In this document: piece after piece, positions 1 through 10,396 of the stretch
Numbering within the stretch: the first letter of the stretch is position 1
Layout of the letters: the number at the start of each line of letters is the position of its first letter
Assembly (NCBI GenBank): GCA_022865725.1
Contig: JALHTP010000488.1
Location: forward strand, 1 to 25,674
DNA from: Methyloceanibacter sp.
GTDB lineage: Bacteria; Pseudomonadota; Alphaproteobacteria; Rhizobiales; Methyloligellaceae
Length of the DNA stretch: 25,674 nt
Reading direction: 5' to 3'
Made by a program: the position numbers and the translations under genes
Notes under the pieces: generated by a model
What the model saw: only the letters and a program-made list of their open reading frames with translations
Databases searched by the model: none
What the model was told of the DNA's origin: nothing

Positions 1-191
1 CGCGGATTGCGGCCGATAGAGGCTTTGCGTTGCGCGACCTGGAAATTGCCAAAGCCGACAATCCGCACGGTGTCTCCGCCGCGCAAGGCCTTCTCGATAT
101 TCTTGAACGTCGCGTCCACGGCTTTCTCGGCCGCATCCTTCGACAGATCAGATTCCTTCGCCACATGGGCGACCAGCTCAGCTTTGTTCAC
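1..191 (-). CDS. hupB: DNA-binding protein HU, partial (C-terminus beyond window)
   Basis: HU is a small histone-like protein that binds and bends DNA as a dimer in the nucleoid. The first 63 codons are visible. They read as the helical dimerisation half (NKAELVAHVAKESDLSKDAA) followed by the conserved GFGNF turn and the IGRNP segment that leads into the DNA-binding beta arm; the rest lies outside the window. The start is the GTG at 191. The nearby ATG at 198 is in another frame, and an AAGGA ribosome binding site precedes the GTG. It lies downstream of lon on the same strand, a common proteobacterial order, separated from it by a likely terminator. The family call is firm; the choice of hupB over another HU paralogue rests on the lon neighbourhood. 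Confidence 0.93.
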   Translation of the reverse strand, partial: MNKAELVAHVAKESDLSKDAAEKAVDATFKNIEKALRGGDTVRIVGFGNFQVAQRKASIGRNP

Positions 192-313
192 GGGTCATCA
201 TCCTTTCGCTCGGGCCCCAATCGAGAGGGGTTTTCGCCCTCGAGGCCGCTTGGGTACGCTCCGATTCACAAACAAGTGGTGTATGACTGGCGTAAAAAAC
301 CCGGAAAATCAAC

Positions 314-347
314 AAAAATGGTCCGACTCTGTGAACAGGGCCGGACC
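314..347 (-). terminator. Rho-independent terminator after lon
   Basis: On the minus strand GGTCCG (347-342) pairs with CGGACC (325-320) across a 16-nt loop, and the stem is followed by ATTTTTG. It lies about 44 nt past the lon stop and upstream of hupB, so it should separate the two transcripts. Confidence 0.7.
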
Positions 348-390
348 ACGTGATTGAGGCAAATCCGCGGCAAGGTAGGCTTTAGCCTCC

Positions 391-2820
<2,430 letters not shown>

Positions 2821-3094
2821 GGCAGTTCCGTCGCTTTCTCGGTTGGAGGCGGGACCGCCGAGGCGTTCCGCCGCTCTGTCTTTTGTTCCCTCCCCCAAGA
2901 GCCGGCTCGTGGACCGGAAAGTATCACGGCAAACGAGAGCGCCGGCCCTGTGGCAAGTTACCCCGCCAGTTAGCGTACGTGGCGACCGGCCTAGTCGCCG
3001 TCAAGTGGCTGTTCCTCCAGGCGGAGCCACGATTTTCCGGCCCATTGTGAGTGGGATTCGCCTTACCCCGCAAGCAGGAATGATGCCAGTCCCG

Positions 3095-4360
<1,266 letters not shown>

Positions 4361-4677
4361 TCGCTTATCCAGTTCTCAACCGTTATGCGGCGCCGGCCCA
4401 AATTGGTCCTAGCGCCCTTGATTCGTCTGGCCGCCTCGCAAGTGTGAGCCCCCTCCTCCGGCGAAAGCTGCCCGAAGGGCAATCTCAGCATGCTAGGGCG
4501 GCACTGATCAAGGATTGATTAATCCGAGACCCCCGCGCGCGGGACACAACCCACACGATTCGCATCCTATGCGCACTGCGTGCCTATGCGCCACGCCACC
4601 GCACGCTGCCCGAAATTTCGCCCGTTAGCTCTAACGGGCCACGCTGCTCGAACGTAGCGAGAACGGGCTTATGCGCC
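4361..4677. other. clpP-clpX intergenic region, no gene seen
   Basis: This 317-nt stretch has no convincing coding frame. It should contain the clpX leader and promoter. Visible structures are a short dyad GGATT-gatt-AATCC at 4512-4525, a direct repeat CCTATGCGC at 4566-4574 and 4583-4591 with a 17-bp period, and a hairpin at 4621-4638 listed separately. No strong -35/-10 pair was found for clpX. Confidence 0.6.
4621..4638 (-). terminator. Hairpin downstream of clpP, possible terminator
   Basis: CCCGTTA and TAACGGG form a perfect 7-bp stem with a 4-nt loop about 40 nt past the clpP stop codon. A second small palindrome, CGAAATTTCG, follows on the minus strand. There is no long T run, so it may be a weak terminator or an mRNA 3'-end stabiliser. 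Confidence 0.4.
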
Positions 4678-5328
4678 TTACGATACCGGCGTGAGCTTTT
4701 CCACTTTTTCTTCCAGCGGGTGCCGCTTGGTGATCACCTCGTCGACGATGCCGAAAGCGCGTGCATCCTCGGCGGACAGGAAATAGTCGCGATCAAGCGT
4801 CTTTTCGATCGTCGCGTAGTCCTGGCCCGTGTGGCGCACTTAGATTTCGTTCAATCGCCGCTTCATCTTGATGATGTCCTCGGCGTGACGCTCGATGTCG
4901 CTCGCCTGACCCTGGAAGCCGCCCGAGGGCTGATGCAGCAGGATGCGGGCGTTCGGCAGCGTGTAGCGCATGCCCTTCTCGCCGGCGCAGAGCAGCAGCG
5001 AACCCATCGAGGCAGCCTGGCCGAGGCAGAGCGTGGCTACCGCGGGCCTGACGAACTGCATGGTGTCGTAGATCGCCATGCCGGAGGTCACGACGCCGCC
5101 CGGCGAGTTGATATACATGGAGATCTCTTTTTTCGGGTTCTCCGCCTCCAGGAACAGGAGCTGCGCCGTGATGAGCGTGGCCACATGGTCCTCGATCGGC
5201 CCGGTGACGAAGATGATCCGCTCCTTGAGCAGGCGCGAATAAATGTCGTAGGCCCGCTCTCCCCGGTTGGTCTGCTCGACCACCATGGGCACAAGCGTAT
5301 TCAGATAGATGTCGGCCGGATCTCGCAT
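4678..5328 (-). pseudogene. clpP: ATP-dependent Clp protease proteolytic subunit ClpP, interrupted by an in-frame stop
   Basis: ClpP is the tetradecameric serine protease chamber served by ClpX. The frame from ATG 5328 reads as typical ClpP, with catalytic Ser107 in GQAASMGS and His132 in LLHQPSGG. It then meets TAA at 4842-4840 (codon 163), where relatives usually have Tyr in NEI-Y-VRHTGQ. Downstream the same frame continues as a well-conserved ClpP C-terminus (VRHTGQDYATIEKTLDRDYF, then LSAEDARAFGIVDEVITKR) to a stop at 4680-4678. The whole frame is 216 codons before the terminal stop, the normal family length. Asp181, the third catalytic residue, lies after the premature stop. A single base change of TAT or TAC would produce it, so a sequencing or assembly error, a recent mutation, or readthrough are all possible. 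The truncated product would be 162 residues. The start has AGGA upstream. Neighbours are tig and clpX. Confidence 0.9.
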
Positions 5329-5422
5329 GGATGTCCTAAGGTGGGGAGGCTTGAGGCCCAGTCAAGGCCGCCTCGCGAATCTGCTTCGTCCTACTACATA
5401 TGGGGTCGCTTGCCCAAACGGA

Positions 5423-5450
5423 AGAGGGGAGGATGATGAAGCTCCCCTCT
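5423..5450 (-). terminator. Hairpin after tig, likely terminator
   Basis: AGAGGGGAG and CTCCCCTCT form a perfect 9-bp stem with a 10-nt loop, starting 7 nt past the tig stop codon. The following minus-strand bases are TCCGTTT, so the T tract is weak. The position between tig and clpP suggests at least partial termination. Confidence 0.55.
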
Positions 5451-5457
5451 CCCCGCG

Positions 5458-6957
5458 TCACCCCTGCTTCTTGCCGCGCTTCTTGGGGCTGTGATCATGG
5501 TCGTGACCGTGGTCATGCCCGTGGTGATCATGACCGTGATCGTGGTCATGTCCGTGATCATGCCCATGCTGATGGTCGTGGTCATGCTCGTGGTCGTGAT
5601 CATGGTGATGGTCGTGATCCCCGTCGGGATCGGCATAGAGTTCCTCGGGGGTCACTTTCGTATCGCTCACCTTGGCGAGCTCGAGCACATAGTCGACCGC
5701 CTTGTCCTCGAAGATCGGCGCCCTGAGCTCGGCGAGGAGCTGAGGGTTGCTGCGGTAATAGTCATAGACTTTCCGCTCCTGGCCCGGGAACTGCCTGACG
5801 CGCTCTAGCAGCGCGCGGCTCACCTCATCGTCGGTGACGGTGATTTGATTGCGCGAGCCCACTTCGGAGAGGATCAGCCCAAGCCGGACGCGCCGCGCGG
5901 CAACGTCGCGGTAGTCCTGGCGCGCCTTCTCCTCGCTCGTGCCTTCGTCCTCGAAGCTTCGCTTGGAACGCTCTAGATCGGCCGTCACCTGGTGCCAGAT
6001 CGCCTGGAACTCGTTGTCGACGAGAGTCGGCGGCAGCTCGAAGCTGTGGCCCTGGTTGAGAGCGTCGAGCAGCGCCCGCTTCACTTTCAGGCGCGAGGCG
6101 CCCGCGCGGTCCTGCTCCAGGCGCTGCTTGATCGTCTCACGCAGCTTTTCGACCGATTCGACGCCGAGGCCCTTGGCGAACTCGTCATCGAGCGTCGGCG
6201 TCTCTGGCGCTCCCACCTCCTTGACCTTCACCGCGAAGCGCGCGGCCTTGCCGGCAAGGCTCGCTTCAGGATAGGCCTCGGGGAAAGTCGCATCGACCTC
6301 GCGTTCGTCGCCGGCACGCGCGCCGGCAAGTCCCTCCTCGAAGCCCGGGATGAAATTGCCGCTGCCGAGCACGACAGGTGCATCCTGGGTCGAGCCGCCT
6401 TCGAACGGCGTGCCGTCGATCAAGCCCGTAAAATCGATGACCAGGCGGTCGCCGGTCTCGGCGGCGCCGTCTTTCGGCGTGTAGCGCAGATTGGCGGTGC
6501 GGATCCGGTCGATGGATTTGTCCATGTCGGAATCGGTGACCTCGGCGACCGGCTTATCGAGCGCGATCTTGCTGAAATCCATCAGCTCGAATTTAGGCAG
6601 CACCTCGAAGGAGAGCGTATAAGCGAGGTCGCTCGTGCCGGCGAAAATCTTGTCGATCTCGGCCTCGTCCTCGGGCAGCCCGACGGTCGGCTGAAAGGCC
6701 GGCCGCTCCTCGCGTTGCGATAGCGCCTCGCGGCTCGTGTCGGCGACCGCCTGCTGCACCACTTCGGCCATCACCGAGCGGCCATAGACCTTGCGCAAAT
6801 GCTCTTTCGGCACATGGCCGGGCCTGAAGCCTTTGATCTTCGCCCTGCCCTTGAGCTCGTCGAGACGCGCCGAGAGGCGCTTCTCGAGCTCCTCGGCGCC
6901 GATCACCACCTTCAACTGGCGGCGCAAACCTTCCGTGTTCGTTTCCGTGACATTCAT
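5458..6957 (-). CDS. tig: Trigger factor with a histidine-rich C-terminal tail
   Basis: Trigger factor binds the ribosome exit tunnel and helps nascent chains fold. The N-terminal ribosome-binding domain carries the family signature GFRPGHVPKEHLRKVYG, near residues 42-58. A FKBP-type peptidyl-prolyl isomerase domain follows (GDRLVIDFTGLIDGTPFEGG), and then the helical C-terminal chaperone domain to about residue 441. The protein is 499 residues, against about 430-450 for most relatives. The excess is a low-complexity tail: residues 447-489 alternate His with Asp and Gly and contain 23 His in 43 residues, followed by the basic end SPKKRGKKQG. The tail stays in frame to a TGA stop, and its DNA (5491-5619) is a degenerate repeat of GAC/CAT/CAC-type codons. 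It resembles metal-binding tails of SlyD and some metallochaperones; metal binding here is inference. Start ATG 6957 gives MNVTETN, typical for the family. clpP lies downstream. Confidence 0.97.
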   Translation of the reverse strand: MNVTETNTEGLRRQLKVVIGAEELEKRLSARLDELKGRAKIKGFRPGHVPKEHLRKVYGRSVMAEVVQQAVADTSREALSQREERPAFQPTVGLPEDEAEIDKIFAGTSDLAYTLSFEVLPKFELMDFSKIALDKPVAEVTDSDMDKSIDRIRTANLRYTPKDGAAETGDRLVIDFTGLIDGTPFEGGSTQDAPVVLGSGNFIPGFEEGLAGARAGDEREVDATFPEAYPEASLAGKAARFAVKVKEVGAPETPTLDDEFAKGLGVESVEKLRETIKQRLEQDRAGASRLKVKRALLDALNQGHSFELPPTLVDNEFQAIWHQVTADLERSKRSFEDEGTSEEKARQDYRDVAARRVRLGLILSEVGSRNQITVTDDEVSRALLERVRQFPGQERKVYDYYRSNPQLLAELRAPIFEDKAVDYVLELAKVSDTKVTPEELYADPDGDHDHHHDHDHEHDHDHQHGHDHGHDHDHGHDHHGHDHGHDHDHSPKKRGKKQG

Positions 6958-6980
6958 TCGGCGTCAATCCATTGGCTTTG

Positions 6981-7013
6981 AGCGCCGTTGCGGCGCTGCG
7001 ATCACACTAAAAA
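6981..7013 (-). terminator. Hairpin and T tract downstream of tRNA-Leu
   Basis: On the minus strand the tRNA-Leu 3' CCA is followed by a short dyad (CCAACG/CGTTGG, which includes the CCA) and then TTTTT at 7013-7009. A stronger hairpin follows, AGCGCCG/CGGCGCT with a 3-nt loop at 6981-6997. Together these could end the tRNA transcript before tig. Which element acts is not clear. Confidence 0.4.
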
Positions 7014-7028
7014 CCCATCCAACGACGT

Positions 7029-7113
7029 TGGTGCGGGCGGAGGGAGTTGAACCCCCACGGCCGAAGCCACCAGAACCTAAATCTGGCGTGTCTACCAGTT
7101 TCACCACGCCCGC
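7029..7113 (-). tRNA. tRNA-Leu (UAG anticodon)
   Basis: The 85-nt minus-strand sequence has a 7-bp acceptor stem GCGGGCG/CGCCCGC and an anticodon arm CCAGA-TTTAGGT-TCTGG with anticodon TAG. It has a long variable arm as expected for a class II Leu tRNA, a GGTTCAA T loop, discriminator A and an encoded CCA end. A TATAGA box lies about 40 nt upstream (7157-7152), but no good -35 was seen. Confidence 0.95.
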
Positions 7114-7329
7114 TTTAAGGGGTCGCCCGTCCCCGCGCTTCGACCCGGCGCTCTATAACATTCGGAGTCCTCGGCTGCTAGCCCAGCCCGCACCCCTGGC
7201 AGCAACCCCTTACTTCGCTGCGCACCTCTCGTCTATGATGCGGGCCTTCATTTATGCCGCCCTTTATGCCCCCCTGCGATCCTCGGCAAACCCAAGGGAT
7301 GGCCACCGTAACCAACTAAGAGCACGCGG

Positions 7330-7977
7330 ATGCAAGCTCGAACCTCTCTCTTGCGCCTCTTTACCCTCCTCGGGGTCCTCGTCCTGCCGTCTTTCGCTTG
7401 CGCGGCCGAGGCTGAGGATGCGGACCGCGTGGCCCTCGTGGACAAGGTCGAGAACCAGGCGCAAGTCGTCTCGGCCTCCGGCGCCGCCACCGCAATTGTC
7501 GGCACGCCCGTGCATATGAAGGATGAGCTTCGCACCGGCGCGGGCGCGCGGCTGCAAGTTATCTTTCGCGACGACACCGTGCTCACCCTCGGCGAGCACG
7601 CAAGCGTGCTGATCGACCGCTATGTCTACGATCCCGATCGAGGCATCGGCGAGACCGTGCTGCAGGCGACCAAGGGCGCCTTCCGCTTCGCCACAGGCCG
7701 GCTCAAGGAGCTCAAGGAGAAGAAGATCGCGATCTCGACACCCGCCGCCGATATCGGTGTTCGCGGCACGGAGTTCTGGGGCGGGCCGCTCGATGCACAA
7801 TATGGAGTCCTTCTGCTCGAAGGCGAGATCACCGTCTCGAACCAGGCAGGAAGCGTGACGCTGTCGGGCACGGGACAAGGGACCGACATTCCCACCCCGC
7901 TCGACGCGCCGGGCGCTCCCTCGACCTGGCCCGCCGAAAAAGTCGCGCGCGCCATCGAGAGCGTGGCTCTGCACTAG
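7330..7977 (+). CDS. Secreted FecR-domain protein
   Basis: The 215-residue product begins with a signal peptide: basic n-region, hydrophobic core LLRLFTLLGVLVLPS, and likely cleavage near CAA-EA. The rest matches a FecR domain. A first strand (VDKVENQAQVV) is followed by the DELRTGAGARLQVIFRDDTVLTLGEHA core and then by KGAFRFATGRLKEL and STPAADIGVRGTEFWG. FecR proper relays a TonB-receptor signal to an ECF sigma factor, but no sigma factor, anti-sigma factor or TonB receptor is nearby, so a periplasmic sensor or structural role is only a guess. An AAGAG motif lies 7 nt before the ATG. The stop is 25 nt before the next gene, so the two are probably co-transcribed. The domain call is good; the function is unknown. 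Confidence 0.85.
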   Translation: MQARTSLLRLFTLLGVLVLPSFACAAEAEDADRVALVDKVENQAQVVSASGAATAIVGTPVHMKDELRTGAGARLQVIFRDDTVLTLGEHASVLIDRYVYDPDRGIGETVLQATKGAFRFATGRLKELKEKKIAISTPAADIGVRGTEFWGGPLDAQYGVLLLEGEITVSNQAGSVTLSGTGQGTDIPTPLDAPGAPSTWPAEKVARAIESVALH

Positions 7978-8002
7978 GGAGCGAGCAGGAAAGGCGTGGC
8001 TT

Positions 8003-8311
8003 ATGAAACGACTTGGAATGATCTTGGCGGTGCTCATCATTGCCGCGGGCGCTTGGGTCGATTGGAGCTATCGCGCAGCCCGCACGGAGCTCGCGGAAAT
8101 CGGCTCGCGTCTTCCTTCCGAAGAAGCTCTCAATGCGATGCCGCTCAATGAGACCGTGGAGAAACTCAAGCAAGCCATGGCAGACTGTCAGAGGGTCGAG
8201 AGCCTCACGTGGAACCCGCTTACGCGGCTGCTGAAGGGCGACGAGATCAAATCCCTGGCCGAGCATTGCGAGCTGATCAAGTCGCGCCAGGACTCGCTGG
8301 AGGGGCCTTAA
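8003..8311 (+). CDS. Small membrane-anchored protein of unknown function
   Basis: The product is 102 residues and is not a family I recognise. It starts with one hydrophobic segment (residues 4-19, LGMILAVLIIAAGAWV) that would act as an uncleaved anchor or signal. A mostly helical, charged domain with two cysteines (CQRVESL and EHCELIKS) follows. A strong ribosome binding site, AGGAAAGG, precedes the ATG. It follows the FecR-domain gene by 25 nt on the same strand, which suggests a two-gene operon and possibly a shared envelope role. Codon use is like that of its neighbours. Confidence 0.75.
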   Translation: MKRLGMILAVLIIAAGAWVDWSYRAARTELAEIGSRLPSEEALNAMPLNETVEKLKQAMADCQRVESLTWNPLTRLLKGDEIKSLAEHCELIKSRQDSLEGP

Positions 8312-8446
8312 CTCCGATCCGCACCCGGCGCTTTGGGTGGAACCGTCTTCTCTTATAGTGTGCTTCCTTGCAATTTCCTCGTCTTGCGGCCAGCCATCCT
8401 GCTCATTAGTTTGCCGTCAAAGATCGAGAAGACCTGAAGGCTCCGC

Positions 8447-9481
8447 GTGACCTACCGCAACGGCATCATCGAGGCGATCGGCAATACCCCGCTGATCAAG
8501 CTCAAGCGCGCCTCCGAGGAGACCGGCTGCAACATTCTCGGCAAGGCCGAGTTCATGAATCCGGGCCAGTCGGTGAAGGATCGCGCCGCCCTCTTCATTA
8601 TTCGCGATGCGCTCAACTCGGGACGGCTCCAGCCGGGCGGCACGGTGGTCGAGGGCACTGCCGGCAATACCGGCATCGGCTTGGCGCTGGTCGGCAATGC
8701 ACTGGGCTTGAAGACCGTCATCGTCATCCCCGAGACCCAGTCGGACGAGAAGAAGGACATGCTGCGCTTGGCCGGCGCACGGCTCATCGAGGTCCCCGCG
8801 GTTCCCTACAAGGATCCCAACAACTACGTGAAATATTCGGGCAGGCTCGCCGAGGAGCTTGCCGCCACCGAGCCGAACGGCGCCATCTGGGCCAACCAGT
8901 TCGACAATGTCGCCAACCGCCAGGGGCATATCGAGACGACGGCGCAGGAGATCTGGAACGACCTTGGCGGCAAGGTCGATGGCTTCGTCTGCGCGGTGGG
9001 GACCGGCGGCACGCTTGCCGGCGTCTCCATGGGCCTGAAGGAACACAATCCCGGCGTGGTGATCGGGCTTGCCGATCCCATGGGCGCCGCGCTCTACAAT
9101 TTCTACAAGCACGGCGTGCTCAAGTCCGAAGGCAGCTCCATCACCGAGGGGATCGGCCAGGGCCGCATCACGGCCAATCTCGAAGGCGCCAAGATCGACG
9201 AGGCCTACCAGATCCAAGACGCGGAAGCGCTCCCCATCATCTTCGGCCTCTTGAGCGAGGAAGGGCTCTGCCTCGGGGGGTCCAGCGGCATCAATGTCGC
9301 GGGCGCGATCCGCCTTGCTCGCGACCTAGGCCCGGGCCATACCATCGTCACGGTGCTTTGCGATTATGGCACCCGCTACCAAAGCCGGTTGTTCAACCCC
9401 AAATTCCTGCGCGAGAAGGGGTTGCCGGTCCCCGCCTGGCTCGACCAGGGGCACGCCGCCGCGCCGCGCGTGTTCGTCTAG
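8447..9481 (+). CDS. cysK: Cysteine synthase A (O-acetylserine sulfhydrylase)
   Basis: The enzyme joins sulfide to O-acetylserine to give cysteine, using pyridoxal phosphate. The 344-residue product is a fold-type II PLP enzyme. The PLP lysine is Lys44 in NPGQSVKDRAA, the substrate-binding loop is EGTAGNTGIG at about 70-79, and the phosphate-binding glycine loop is VGTGGTLAG. GGSSGINVAGA sits near the C-terminus. There is no C-terminal CBS domain, so it is not a bacterial cystathionine beta-synthase of that kind. The start is GTG 8447, with GAAGG six bases upstream; no in-frame ATG would keep the conserved N-terminus. sseA follows after 21 nt and metC after that on the same strand. A TATAGT box at 8354-8359 could be the -10 element of the operon, but its -35 is poor. 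Confidence 0.95.
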   Translation: MTYRNGIIEAIGNTPLIKLKRASEETGCNILGKAEFMNPGQSVKDRAALFIIRDALNSGRLQPGGTVVEGTAGNTGIGLALVGNALGLKTVIVIPETQSDEKKDMLRLAGARLIEVPAVPYKDPNNYVKYSGRLAEELAATEPNGAIWANQFDNVANRQGHIETTAQEIWNDLGGKVDGFVCAVGTGGTLAGVSMGLKEHNPGVVIGLADPMGAALYNFYKHGVLKSEGSSITEGIGQGRITANLEGAKIDEAYQIQDAEALPIIFGLLSEEGLCLGGSSGINVAGAIRLARDLGPGHTIVTVLCDYGTRYQSRLFNPKFLREKGLPVPAWLDQGHAAAPRVFV

Positions 9482-9502
9482 GCTGGAATTGGAGATTTCG
9501 AT

Positions 9503-10363
9503 TTGTTGCAGACGAAGACATGGCTGACTGAGACCGACGACCTCGCCCGCGAGCTCGATGCGCCCGACCTCGTCATCATCGATGCCTCTTGGCACATGCG
9601 GAGCGAGGGCAAGGACGCGCATGCCGAATATCTCGTGGAGCATATTCCGGGCGCGATCTTCTTCGACATCGACGAGATCGCCGATACCAAGAGCGGCCTG
9701 CCGCATATGCTGCCGCCGCCTGAGAAATTCTCCTCGCGCATGCGCAGCATGGGGGTCGGCGACGGCTCGCGCATCGTGGTCTACGATTCTAGCGGGCTGT
9801 TCAGCGCGGCGCGGGTGTGGTGGACCTTCCGCGTCATGGGCGTCGACGACGTGAGCGTGCTCAATGGCGGATTGCCGAAATGGAAGCGGGAGGGCCGGCC
9901 GCTCGAGAGCGGGCCGGCCAGGAGCCGCACCACGCGCCACTTCACGGCACGGCGCAACCTCGACCTCGTGCGCGACGTCTCCGACGTCAAGGCGCTGCTC
10001 AAGGACAAGTCGGCCGAGCTCGTCGATGCGCGCGCGCCGGAGCGATTCTCCGGCCAGGCGCCGGAGCCGCGGCCAGGACTCCGCTCGGGCCACATCCCCG
10101 GCGCGCACAATGTCCCCTTCGGCAAGCTCCTCAACAAGGACGGCACGTTCAAGTCCGCGCCCGAGCTCGAACGGCTGTTCGAGGAAGCGGGCGTCGATCT
10201 CTCTAAGCCCGTGGTGGCGAGCTGCGGCTCAGGCATCACGGCGAGCGTGCTTGCGCTTGGGCTGGCCGAGATCGGTCATCGCAAGACCGCTGTCTATGAC
10301 GGCTCCTGGTCGGAATGGGGCGCCGATCAAAACCTTCCCATCGAGACTGGGCAGGGGGCTTAA
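9503..10363 (+). CDS. sseA: 3-mercaptopyruvate sulfurtransferase (two-domain rhodanese)
   Basis: The enzyme moves sulfur from 3-mercaptopyruvate to an acceptor such as thioredoxin or cyanide. The 286-residue product has two rhodanese domains. The first is inactive as usual (VIIDASWHM, then HIPGAIFFDIDEIAD). The second contains catalytic Cys241 in CGSGITAS; the CGSG[IV]TA form is typical of mercaptopyruvate rather than thiosulfate enzymes. The start is TTG 9503 with GGAG eight bases upstream; the ATG at 9520 is out of frame and the first in-frame ATG would cut into the first domain. It sits between cysK and metC at 21 and 33 nt, consistent with an operon. Confidence 0.93.
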   Translation: MLQTKTWLTETDDLARELDAPDLVIIDASWHMRSEGKDAHAEYLVEHIPGAIFFDIDEIADTKSGLPHMLPPPEKFSSRMRSMGVGDGSRIVVYDSSGLFSAARVWWTFRVMGVDDVSVLNGGLPKWKREGRPLESGPARSRTTRHFTARRNLDLVRDVSDVKALLKDKSAELVDARAPERFSGQAPEPRPGLRSGHIPGAHNVPFGKLLNKDGTFKSAPELERLFEEAGVDLSKPVVASCGSGITASVLALGLAEIGHRKTAVYDGSWSEWGADQNLPIETGQGA

Positions 10364-10396
10364 GCGAATGCAACCCCCTCGCCTGGCCGAGGCTAG

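Noticed and set aside
4840..4842. TAA reassigned to tyrosine or another amino acid genome-wide
   Set aside because: TAA ends several intact genes in the window at the expected place, so it works as a stop here.
5491..5808. A plus-strand frame giving a Val/Met/Ile-rich, membrane-like protein
   Set aside because: It is the complement of the trigger factor His/Asp repeat; its hydrophobic character comes from reading those codons backwards.
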